Of a stretch of DNA of 64,000 bases, positions 38,325-48,671 are shown one piece after another. Below the pieces are notes generated by a model. The model was not told the DNA's origin and did not search any database. It saw only the letters and a program-made list of their open reading frames with translations. The stretch lies in assembly GCA_036852015.1 (NCBI GenBank), contig JAANDG010000015.1, forward strand, positions 496,001 through 560,000, in the 5' to 3' direction. The stretch is from Pelodera strongyloides. Taxonomy: Eukaryota > Nematoda > Chromadorea > Rhabditida > Rhabditidae. A program made the position numbers and the translations under genes. Each line of letters begins with the position of its first letter. Within the stretch, counting starts at the first letter, position 1.

Positions 38325-40728
38325 ATGGCTCCGATGAGGACTTTGGTGTCACTGGCAATGCGGAAGACACTACTCAAAACTGCTGGAGAAACTTTTCAAC
38401 TGAAATATTCTGGATTAGCACCTGACCGGTACGTGATGGTTTTCGGCATATACTGCAATAAATATACATCCGTGTTCTCTTAAGAAATTGTTTTCCCATC
38501 TTCTTTTTACATTATTGTGTTCGTTGCAGAATGTTGGTCGTAATGAGGCCAACGGGAGCGTATACCTTGCAATTCTACTCAGCGTGCGACCCCAGACCGA
38601 CACAGGTAAAGTTCTTAATCTCGGTTAGGAAATAACACAGATATTCTGCTTAAAACACATTGGTACAGCAACCTTATTTAACTCAAATTTAAGGAAAAAC
38701 TAAGCATTTTTAGTTGTTTCTTTCATCATTCGAAGCTGTCCTCCACACTGTGGTCTGTGTCTCCAGATGGCGACTGGAATCACTCGAATTCTATAACATT
38801 CCCTTCAACTCCATCTATACTGGTTTATTGGAAACTACCATCGAGGTACTTACATTTCTTTGAAGTTGGTCGTTTTACTGTATTGCATGAACTGTGGCGC
38901 TCGCCGCTTTTTTAGCTATTTTTCTCGTACCTCGTATCAAGTGCGATAAATTACTTCTTTTAGACTGCTGGTATTCAGACGGTACTGCTCAGAAACTGTA
39001 CATTCCCTGGAATATCCACATCAAATGAGGCGATCGAACTTTTAAATTCCCTGAACCGGTATGACAATAAATTGCTTAAATATATCATCTTCAGCATAGC
39101 TTTTTCTGGTTGATAGTGTGTTCTCGAGTGAATGCCTACCTGGAAGTTGTTAATTTTTAAACCCAAGCCTCTCTGTATTTTATCCATTTCAGAAGCAATA
39201 AGGGAATGTTTTTTGAATGCGGTGACGATAGCTTAATTTCGCGAATCCGGCTAGAAGGTCACGCTGAACGAGCAGAACATGCACAACTTGACCAACACGA
39301 CGAAAATCCGTACGTTCCCTTCACAAGCTATCAAATAATCGCGATTACAGATTATCCAGCACAACATCCGTTTATGTTTGTACAATATACAAGAATTTCT
39401 GTCACACACAAAACATACACAAAACATAATTTCCAAATTTCCACGTTTCAATTCATGTGTTTTTCCTATATCGCATGAACCTTGTAGGCGCAAGTGACTG
39501 TCAGGAATGATAATTCCGGTAACAGTTTTCGTTGATTTTCCATTGAATAGTAACTTTATTGGTTTCCCATTTCCTAGTTTTCTTTGGCGCAGTTCTTTTC
39601 AGCATTGCTATTTAGATGTTTAGAGACGTATTATCTTCCTTACCACTGTAAATTTATCCGACGTCTTTGTCATATGATCACTGTGTCGTGTGGTTAGTGA
39701 GATCTTGTAAAACGCGTTCTACATGTGGGATTGTACACGAACGGATGTAATTTCAGCGATGCTCACTGTTCGGGCGTTCCTGTGAGAAGTCTCGTGGCTC
39801 TTTCCATTGAAACTGTTCTGTTGAAGACATCTGACCACAGGTTCCTTCAAGGAATTGACCGCATAAAAGATCTCGGTCTTGCTCCTAAAAGGTAGTTAAC
39901 TTTCATTATACTTAATCGATTTAATTTTCTTAGTTATTATCTATGTACCTTCACGTATCTCCAAATATTTAGGATTTGCATTACGATGACGCGAACGGGA
40001 AGGCATGTACTGCAATTTCACACATCGGCGACTGCCAGACCCTTTACTGTAAGTTTATTAATCACAAATTGGAAATAACTTGCTTGTATTGCACTTCTAT
40101 GTTACATCTAAACATAAGAAACAATCTAGTTTTGCTAAATGCTAGTAAAAAAAACATGATTTAGGCAAACTTCTCAACATTCGGGACTCTGCTTGCATAT
40201 TTGGTTCATATCCATACGTGGAAGGTTCGTGCCATCGAATTCTTTGGAGTGCGATTCCATGCCCAAGATACGCAGATGTTGCATAATTCCTTAGAGGTAC
40301 TTGTATTTGATTCGGTTGTTAGTGTGTGCTTTCATGGTGGCTTACATGCAAGGAGTTTGTTACAACAGTATGTGTAGCGAAAACCTGCTCATCCCTTTCG
40401 GAGAACTATATCATCTTTCGATCCTCCAGCATTCTCAGTTATAAAATGATCATTTTAGCAACTTGGTGTGGAGCGTGTACTTCTGAACAATTGTTTGTAC
40501 CCAGGAATAACCAACCGCGATGAGGGGCGCAAACTCGTGACGGCGCTTAAGAGGTGTTTATAAACTTGATCGGTATAAACCAACGATGTTTATCATTTTA
40601 TTCTGTAAAAGTAAAACCCTTCAACGACTACTTCAGTTGGTTTCGTTAATTCTGCCCGTTTCAGAACTATTGACGTCAAAGTTGGACAAACAGGATCCAC
40701 AAAAATATGGCGTCTATTACAGCTTTAA
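38325..40728 (+). CDS. Array family gene 2: two-domain protein
   Basis: Ten exons. Domain B: 38325-38428, 38530-38605, 38714-38845, 38964-39058, 39193-39309. Domain C: 39757-39891, 39973-40048, 40165-40296, 40459-40553, 40665-40728. Reading joins in frame to 341 residues. Exon lengths match gene 1 cassette by cassette (76, 132 and 95 bases recur exactly). Domain B has VLLRNCTFPGIS and YNIPF in the core; domain C has WKVRAIEFFGVRF and VLLNNCLYPGIT. The exon after domain B ends in phase 2 and the first exon of domain C begins in phase 2, so the two cassettes splice directly. The last exon of C is short and does not resemble the charged helix of the other copies (it ends TKIWRLLQL), so this end may be decayed or mis-modelled. 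Alternatively B and C are separate genes: retention after 39309 would give a stop at 39478. The ATG lies two bases after ctatag. Confidence 0.68.
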
Positions 40729-41136
40729 AGGGCTTCGTCGTTACAACTTGGTGCCCACTGTACGCTGAACATCAGTTGACTACGCATATAATGTAGTAAA
40801 ATACATAGTTTAATACAACATCATCAATCGATGATTGATATTTAGTCATTTATATATTTGTTTCATAATTAGGCATTCGGAAACCAAGGCAAGTGATCTG
40901 TGTGTTGTGGGTACATTCTGTCCTTTTAGGTCTCTTCTAAGCATTTATTTATGCTCGCTTATCAGGTTATAGTTTCTTTTGTATGTACCTATTTTCTAAA
41001 AGTCAACTTCCATGTAGTTCTGACTAAAAGATTAAGACCCCTAAGCAAGCCTTTTCTTGGGAATTTTTCTTCGGAAGATATGGTTTATTTTTAATTTCTT
41101 TTATTACTTATGCATGCTGTACCGCTATTCGGTGAC

Positions 41137-41324
41137 GTAAACCATTTTTCACTTTAACACGTCAATCAATTCCGAATTGACTTATTAATAGCATTTTTAT
41201 ACATTATTTTTATACATAGTATATTAAGGATATAAAATGTAAACCATTTTTCACTTTAACACGTCAATCAATTCCGAATTGACTTATTAATAACAAATTT
41301 TATACATAGTATATTAAGGATATA
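41137..41324 (+). repeat. Two-copy tandem duplication, about 100 and 86 bp
   Basis: Copies at 41137-41234 and 41239-41324 both run from gtaaaccatttttcacttta through ttccgaattgacttattaat to tatacatagtatattaagga. The second lacks a short internal segment. It lies in the 3' flank of array gene 2 and is absent from the other units, so it arose after they split. Confidence 0.9.
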
Positions 41325-41849
41325 ACCTAGCATTACCTTTACTAATTTGATACTCAGTGAATAATATAATAATATAATTTTTATTGGTTGTCCAGCTCTC
41401 TCGCTCACTCTGTGCAAAGATCTCTCACTTTATGTGCTCAAACACCCTTACTACGGATATAGTTAGATTCAGTGCCATGTTGTCGTCCCTTATTATTTCT
41501 GCTGATGTACGTCTTGACTGCATGTAAACGTTGTTCAAGTGATTATTTTCTTGATTTGTTTTCCATTATCATGTTCAAAATTTTCTAGGTCTTATTGGTA
41601 GCTTTGTGCTTATACTAATTTTGATGCGCTGATTAACACCCTTACTGTTATCGTTAGTCCTTTTCTGTGACAGCTTCTAACCAAAGGTCTCTCACTCATC
41701 TGAAAGAAATATTTTACGGATGTATTTTGTTGATTCGATTCACTGGTGTCTTTTAAAGGCTTTTTATTACAGTATTCTTGCTAATGCACGTGTGCCTTAA
41801 TTAATTGCATGTATATGTTGAGTCCTTGTTTTCTTTTATATATTGAGCG

Positions 41850-41855
41850 AATAAA
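41850..41855 (+). promoter_or_regulatory. Polyadenylation signal AATAAA, unit 2
   Basis: Part of the motif gagcgaataaaat, shared with unit 3 at 46081-46093. It is the counterpart of the unit 1 signal at 34792. Confidence 0.6.
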
Positions 41856-42770
41856 ATATGTGCATGAGTACTCTGTCTGTGCTCTAACTGCTCTCCGATA
41901 TTTGTCGCCTCTGAACGAACATATCCACAGGTTCAGACTTTCTCGCAACAAAACAAGCCTAATAAGAGACAACAATTGAGCAATTTCTTAATCATAATAA
42001 ATATCCTATTGTTAGTGAAACTATATGGTTCGGACCTTTCAGAATAATCAACTCGGCTCGTTTGTTCCATCTTACATACATTAGCTATACATACAGTTAC
42101 CCTAAATAGGAGCGACAAAAAGGCCATATCCCCTCGGGACACACAAAATTGAGGTTGCAATTACCTACCGTATAGTTTTTCGAACCTCGACGGTTAAAAC
42201 TTCGGAGGGGTAAATCCTGTGGACATTTTGTTGTATATTGTGGAATACACATACATATTATGAGTAACACACTTTATTCAAATTATGAACAGATTAAAGG
42301 TCTGCCCACGACCAAAGGTAACACAGAACAGTAAGCACAGTTTATTCAGGGAAGGGGTATTACTTCCCAATAGCCTTAGGGTAGTATTCTGAGCATTGGG
42401 CGTCAGCCGTCAACAATCACTCCTGCTTCTCTGCAGCCGGCTCTTATTGACCGTGACACACCATTAGACGATGCTGTCAGCTTTCCACACCGCTGGCACG
42501 GGAAACACCACACAACGACCACAGTTAGCGCCACTGCTAACTGACAGGAATAGAATGGGTCGTCTACTAAACTCCCCTAATGAGCGCAACTACGCTAATG
42601 TTCCTTACCATGCTAATTGTCTTATTTATAACTGTTGATCATAGTTTCCTTCATACTTCCAGAATTAGTAGTCCTCAATTTATTGTACTAGTTTAGACTT
42701 TCGTCTGAACTCATATACAAACATATGTTCATTATGGTGGGTTAGTCCATTTAATGACTACTTGTTTTAG

Positions 42771-43180
42771 GAGAGAGATTGATGCTGTAACTGCTCCCCT
42801 CGTGAACAGAATGGACTTCTACCTCCGTTTGAACACACGAAACTTTTCTTCTACTTTCTCTACAGAAGAGGCCTCAAGGATGAGTATGGAAGGTGAAAAC
42901 AGGGATTGATAATCAAATGTGCATCAACAATAAACACTTTTTACTCAGCTAGTCGTTTGTCTGTTGTTCGGACGTTGCTTTAATTCCAAAATTATGAGGC
43001 ACCGAAAACAAAGCTGAGATAAAAAGGACCAGGACTGCTCAGTAAGAGAATGAAATTTCAAAACGACTGAATGAATGCCGTATCCACAGATATTTTTATC
43101 CTGCTTTCTGCGATTTTTCATTCACTTCTTTTTTCTATTAATGTTGCTAATATTTTAACTTTATGTTGGAAAATACCATA
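42771..43180 (+). pseudogene. SDR pseudogene fragment, unit 2: last exon and 3' flank
   Basis: 42771-42909 is a copy of the last SDR exon (36830-36965) including the acceptor (tttag), ggagagagattgatgctgta and tcaaggatgagtatggaa. A small deletion around 42842 shifts the frame, giving TRNFSSTF in place of SPNLFFYF. The similarity continues through the 3' flank (aaatgtgcatc-aataaac, tttgtctgttgttcggacg) to about 43180, matching 36966-37210. The six upstream SDR exons are absent. Confidence 0.85.
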
Positions 43181-43770
43181 GATAATTCCATGGTAAAGAA
43201 GCAACCAAAAAAATGAAATACTGGAGGGGTCATGATCTTTTCGTACTATATGTAACTTGTCTGCCATATAAAAAAAAAGTATTTTACTGAAATTTCGGAG
43301 GTTGTTCGCAAAGATATGGAGCTGCGTGACCGTAGCGTGTATGAGCGTGCTGGAACCTATGTTGTTATACTCGATTTTTACATACATCATTTATTCTAAT
43401 TTTCAGTCGGCAAAAAATCTCAAATTTATGTTTATATTTGCCCTGCCACGATTGTCGTTTATAGGTTTATATTTAACACACAGAAAGAAACTCAAGAGGT
43501 ATCGAAGACCTATGACATTTGGCTACCCAACATTAGCACTTAATGAGAACCAAATATAAATACGGACTTAATATTAAGGAAAACACGAAAGTAAAAACAA
43601 AACTAAACAATTTTCACAGAAACATTATATAGTCCAGTGACGTCTTCCTCGCTGTGGAATCTGCTTAATCGCACTTCAATGTATGATTTACTTTGTTTTC
43701 TCTGAGCTTTTCCATAATCAAGTTGTTGTGTTGTGATTATGCTGTCAACAATAATGTAAAACTATTACAG
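43181..43770. other. Intergenic region before array gene 3
   Basis: AT-rich. No exon is seen. It probably holds the promoter of array gene 3, and shows only weak similarity to the flanks upstream of genes 2 and 4. Confidence 0.4.
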
Positions 43771-45219
43771 ATGTTCGCTTTGCAAACGTTCCCCGTGAAG
43801 TCATTGAGATCCTTGTCATTGAGGACCGCATTGCTTCTTACCGATGGAGTAAGGCGCAGGGACGCTATTCGATATATCAAGCACATTGGATTGGCCCCCC
43901 GAAAGTACGTACTAATTCCGGACCATAATTTCAAATGCTTTTTTCTTATATTATCTTTCCTGCTTGTCAACCCTTTTACTTTATTTGGTCGCTTTAGACT
44001 TTCCGTAATGATGCTTCCACGCTATTCCAATCACTATCTCGTGCAATTCGAATTGGGCTGTGAAATCGAGCCATACTCCGTAAGTTTCTTAATCGGCATT
44101 GAATTGCTCAATATGTATAGTCTGCTTCAATTCAAGAACACAATAAAATTAAGTTCAACAAGGTGACGCTAACTCATTTAGCAAGTTTTCTCGTCGCTGG
44201 ACGAAGTGCTCAATTTCTTAGACGAGTTAGGTTATTGGAAACCGTCGGGTCTTGACCTGTTCAACGTTCTTTTTCACCGTCGCCACGTTCCACATCTGAA
44301 ACGTACCATCGAGGTATGTTCATTTGGTTAATGGTATTTTTATGTTGTGCGTACTGAAATTATCCTCTTTGTGAAAGCTATAGAAACATCCGATTTCTGG
44401 TTATGAAGTCATGAATATTGTTGCGTTTTTACGATTCGCGTTTGCAAGTACAGTATAAAAAGGGTCCTTTTCAGAAACTGGAGGTGTCGACGGTTGTGCT
44501 GAGGAATTGCCAGTATCAGAACATTGGTGACGGTGTGGAGTCGGCCGAAGTCTGGCTGGCACTCAAGTGCGTATTTGTTTTAGTGCGATATCTAATCAAT
44601 TGACTAACTGCTATGTTTTTAAGTTTTTACCCTACTGACTAAAATAATATAACTGTCGATGCTTTCAATTACTTTGCACTTTATAGCTATTTCAGAGCCA
44701 GCAAGGCTTATGTCTTTGAGTATGGCGAAGATTTGTTGGAGTCGCGGATTTGTGAGCAAGATTTGAAGACAGCAGAAAGGCGGGCACAACGTGCAAACCC
44801 GTAGGTTTTCTTTCTATCCTTATTTTTTTACTGGTTTGCTTATTTTAGTGTTTTAAATATGGTACATTTCTCAGCAAATCAACAAAAAAATATGCGCGGA
44901 ACGTTCGTTTCGTTTTGCTGTAATTTGATACTGGCACCGTTTTCTTCGTCGTAGATTAGTATATTTAATGAAAACGAATAAAAACGACGAAGTTGTAGTG
45001 GCTGCGATCCTTATCAGGAAGTGTATGGTTTTGGTTATTACAAACGATTTTTTCAGTCGTCTTTTGAACCCACATAGTGTTTCAGTCCGATTGCACCAGA
45101 TGGTCAGTAAGCTCCCTGTCGTCGGTTCTTCCCGTCCCCGGTCTTCTTGTCAATCGAATTTCTTTCTCCCTGTCAGGGAAACGAATCGTCGGTTGGAATC
45201 GACGTTTATTGGACCATAG
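43771..45219 (+). CDS. Array family gene 3: single-domain, divergent copy
   Basis: Exons 43771-43904, 43998-44079, 44182-44313, 44475-44566, 44696-44800 and a last exon ending 45219. The first five form one domain cassette in the usual phases; 134 and 132 bases match gene 1. It is the most diverged copy: YWKPSGLDLFNVLF and VVLRNCQYQNIG replace the more common core and NCTYPG motifs, but GLAPRK, SVMMLPR and the charged helix FEYGEDLLESRI are clear. The last exon may begin at 44955 or 45057. Both give the same frame and stop, for 269 or 235 residues. Its Ser/Arg-rich tail is unlike the acidic tail of gene 1. The ATG abuts the acceptor ttacag directly, as expected for a trans-spliced leader, though an upstream in-frame ATG exists at 43693. 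Function unknown. Confidence 0.65.
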
Positions 45220-45532
45220 TTTTGGGTTGACTCATTTTCTTTTAATCCTTTTCATCATTTTGTTTCTTCTATACATATTATTTTTATTATGCTGCATATT
45301 TTATGTTTAGCTATCTCTTACCACCAAGCTTTCCTCGTTATTACGGATATGGCTTTTCAGAGTCGTTTTAGGGCGATCAGTCTTCTGGATGGTCAGTTTT
45401 TGTTCACTTTATACATTTTCTTTGCAGCATATTACTTTTTAGAATTTTTCAGGAATACAGATTTGTTATGTCTTTCATAATTTGCTTTCTTCTACATTAT
45501 TGTTTTTGCTATCTCTTCCCATCAAGCTTTCC

Positions 45533-45680
45533 GGTATCTTTGTTATTACGGATATAGTTTTTTTTTGTCATTTTAATTGATTTTTTGCATTTCTGATTAA
45601 TTGTTCTTTGGTATCTTTGTTACGGATATAGTTTTCTTAATGTCATTTTAATTGATTCTTTGCATTTCTGATTAATTGTT
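45533..45680 (+). repeat. Tandem repeat, about 75-bp unit
   Basis: Two copies run from ggtatctttgtta-cggatatag through tgtcattttaattgattc to tgcatttctgattaattgtt. A partial third copy (cgttattacggatatggc) lies at about 45335-45355. This is a local expansion in the 3' flank of array gene 3. Confidence 0.85.
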
Positions 45681-46085
45681 TTTTTTTTACTTCTGTTATA
45701 CCGGTGTTGTTGATTAAATGTTATAGTGTTATATGTACTGCTTACTTGCTTAGTTGAGTGCTTGTTGCTTGTCCAGCCGTGCGCACGTAATATGATTCTG
45801 TTTCAATTCTTAATGTTGAATTTTTCCAAGCCTTATCATTAACATTATTTTTATTTTTAATACACTGGGTAACACTTTACCAGTTTTCCTGCCCAAAGGT
45901 CTCTTACTTATGTTCTCAAAAGATTACTTCATGGATGTATTTTGTGTGGAGATGATTTGATTCACAAACATATTAATTGTTTTATCTGTTTTTGTTATTA
46001 CAGTATTTTTTTGTCCTATGCAACATTTACAAGTAAATGTTGAGTGCATCATTTCGTATGTACATATATATAAATACAGTGAGCG

Positions 46086-46091
46086 AATAAA
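46086..46091 (+). promoter_or_regulatory. Polyadenylation signal AATAAA, unit 3
   Basis: Lies in gagcgaataaaatg, nearly identical to the unit 2 end motif. It is the counterpart of the signals at 34792 and 41850. Confidence 0.6.
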
Positions 46092-46906
46092 ATGTATGTG
46101 TATACTGTATCTGCGTTATACCTGGTTTACAATATCTACCTGCACGGATGTTACCACAAGTTCAGTATGTTTTCGCAACAAACGAGCCGAATAAGAGATA
46201 CCAATTCGTGATTCACGGTTAGTAAAACGATGTCGTAGGAACCCCATCATGTTAATGACTCGTCTTATAAAGTAGTATTCCATTTATACGGACAAGACAC
46301 TTACCCTACGGGAGCCACGCACGAGCCAGGTTGCCTGTGGTATACTTCGTGGAAATCTTGTTCAAATGTTGTTGTATATACATGGAAAACTAGAAATAAC
46401 GATTTCACCCCGATCAAGTAACTCAACTAATCGGACGAGATTGTGATTTTTTTGAAAAATGATCGGGGCGACATCGGTTTTTTCTCTCGAAAATATTCGA
46501 TCATACATCCGTATTTAGTCTTAGTCTTTAATGCAATAAAACAAGACGAAAATATCCAAAAATAACACATAAAACATTTCAGTAAAACGTGTTGATTTCC
46601 GGCAGAGAAGATGGTTAATTACCAAACACCGATATGGCCACGATCAGGTACCGCTTATTTGTTAATACCTTTTACGTGTTAAACTTTGGAATTGATCAGA
46701 CGCAATCGGAGTTTTTTGAAGGAATACGGGCAATCTCGGGGATTTTTGAAATAATCGGGACGAAATCTGCTTTTTTTATATATTCGGGGCGATACCCCCC
46801 CCTACCCTGTGTATATTATAAGTAATTCCATTTATACAAATAATGATCAATAAGAGAGATATGTTCGCTTCGGTGGACCAATCCATTTAATGAGTACTTG
46901 GTTTAG

Positions 46907-46960
46907 CAGAGAGATCTCTATCTCTGCTTGAGCACCCCGTACCGCGAAACCGTTAGTTCA
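46907..46960 (+). pseudogene. SDR pseudogene remnant, unit 3
   Basis: A short remnant of the last SDR exon. The acceptor context (ccatttaatgagtacttggtttag) matches unit 2 and unit 1. It is followed by agagagat, a deletion, and tctctgcttgagcaccccgta, corresponding to ctctacctccgcttgatcag in the intact gene. The rest is lost. This fragment is too short to identify alone; position and flank similarity identify it. Confidence 0.65.
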
Positions 46961-48671
46961 CTCAGTTCACTGTATAATATAGTAATTGACGCTTTTATAG
47001 CAATAGATAATAAACAACAATATGAGAGGTCAAATTAAGGCGAGCTAGAAACTGCGGTTAAATACTGGAAGTTAAAAACAAAGACCACCAATACAGTTCG
47101 AAACGGCCAAGTCCAAGTGATTAGCTAAAATGGTAAATTAGAATAATGTGAGCGGAGCCAATCGGTGTTACACAAAGAATCACGTATACAATAATTCATC
47201 ACCGGGGACAGCGTGTCACTTTGAACTGCCGGACGGTCAAGAACAGGAAACAGGACCTACGAACATCGGGTTGTCATGTCTGCAATAACGTGCCCAGTCA
47301 AAGAAAATAAGTTCACGAACAGCAAGACGAGAACAGCCACCGTCTTATTGTTAGAAACAAAAGTTAAAGTGGTACATAAATAAGTCAAAGTGCGCCGTCG
47401 AGCAATTATGAAGATGATGTCTAAGATGGCTTTGTTAACCTTACTCGTGAGAGCCTTAACAAGAAAATATGGACAATGAAGCACCGACTCACGGAGCGCA
47501 GAAGGTAGCGAGAAGCCATTTCATGTTTCCGAGCAAACAAGCTCGCACTAAGATATTCTGGAGGTATGGTAATCTTCAATTAATAGAAGCATACGAGGAC
47601 GATGATGGTAAATGTAGCTTTTCTTTATCGACACTTCACCTGGAGCGGTATTCCGACAAGCAGGCAATGTCTATCACAGGAAAACGAAAGACAGCAAAAT
47701 AATTGCTGAAACCACAGTAAACGGGCGTTTTTTTACCGAAAAAAAAACCAGCTGGTGAATGGTTCGTGACTGGTTTGCGACTAATGTGGCACTAGCTTAC
47801 CGTTTTCGATGAAATTTATACCCGTATGGTCGCGAAGAGGTCACCAAATGGGCTGACCCACGAAAAAGCCAGAGAACCGTCACCAAAAGGTTTCACTGAC
47901 TTCCTATGATACAGAACGGCCGTCTGCGGGCATTTGGGCATTCCTGCATCATCGTCTGCTTCTGCCCCACCTCTCCCATTCTCTCTGTCCCTCTCTCCGC
48001 TACGTACCATCTTGCTGTATTTTGTAGTTTGAGAACCCAGATGTGCCATCATATTTTCTGTCACCATGCCGCCATCATGCCGAGAGTCCAGAGTTGAGAT
48101 AATGATGTGTGTTTTACTTTTTTCGTTTCTTTCAGTTCTATTGTTATTTAATAACACGTAGTATGTTGCACCCTGATAATGTTTTCTCGAGCAAAAAATC
48201 AATTGACAAACTATAGATAATACCCCCTAGTGGAGGATACTCCCCAAATGGGGAATTGGCCATCCACAACGCATTGCTATAATTTTTTGTAAGAAAATAA
48301 AATAGTGCAAATGCTAACTCTAGTGAAGAATACTACCACAGCTCATAGGTGGTAAATTCTCCAGAATGGATTCATGAAAAACGGGGGGGGGGGTTGGGGC
48401 GTTGGAGCAACAGTCCCCCCAGGAAAACTTTACGTCACTACCGTTAGTAACTTTATACAATGGGGAAATATTCTACCACGCCATCACTTTCGTCTTTGTT
48501 GCCTTTTATGCTAATCCCGCGGAAGATTCGGCTTGCACTGTTGCTCTTTATTATTTTCGTTGCTTTTTTACTGAGCTCTTCGTCCGTTCAATGATTTCCG
48601 GCTTTTGCATGTATCTCACTTTGTACCGTTGGGGTTTTGCACTAACTTGATTTTAGAGTAAGCCATATAGG
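46961..48671. other. Intergenic region before array gene 4
   Basis: The block at about 47922-48075 is a copy of the CT-tract block at 37725-37900 upstream of gene 2. A plus-strand 77-codon frame (47469-47702) and a minus-strand 128-codon frame (47816-48202) show no recognisable product. A G-run occurs at about 48384-48394. Confidence 0.4.

Larger units (their letters stand above)
40729..42770 (+). other. 3' flank of array gene 2 and unit-specific insertion
   Basis: Holds the conserved 3' flank ending at AATAAA (41850-41855), a tandem duplication at 41137-41324, and a GC-richer block at about 42255-42700. The last has no counterpart in the other units. No coding exon is seen. Confidence 0.5.
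45220..46906 (+). other. 3' flank of array gene 3 and unit-specific insertion
   Basis: Contains a tandem repeat at 45533-45680, the shared end motif with AATAAA at 46086-46091, and a block at about 46390-46800. That block has repeated motifs of the type atcggg-cga and no counterpart in the other units. No coding exon is seen. Confidence 0.5.

Noticed and set aside
47816..48202. Minus-strand ORF of 128 codons sharing a few residues with the ORF at 37447-37851
   Set aside because: The shared residues follow from the duplicated DNA block; the frames otherwise differ and contain simple sequence.
48402..48650. Plus-strand ORF of 82 codons just upstream of array gene 4
   Set aside because: It is not in a phase that joins gene 4, and the other family genes have no equivalent upstream exon.
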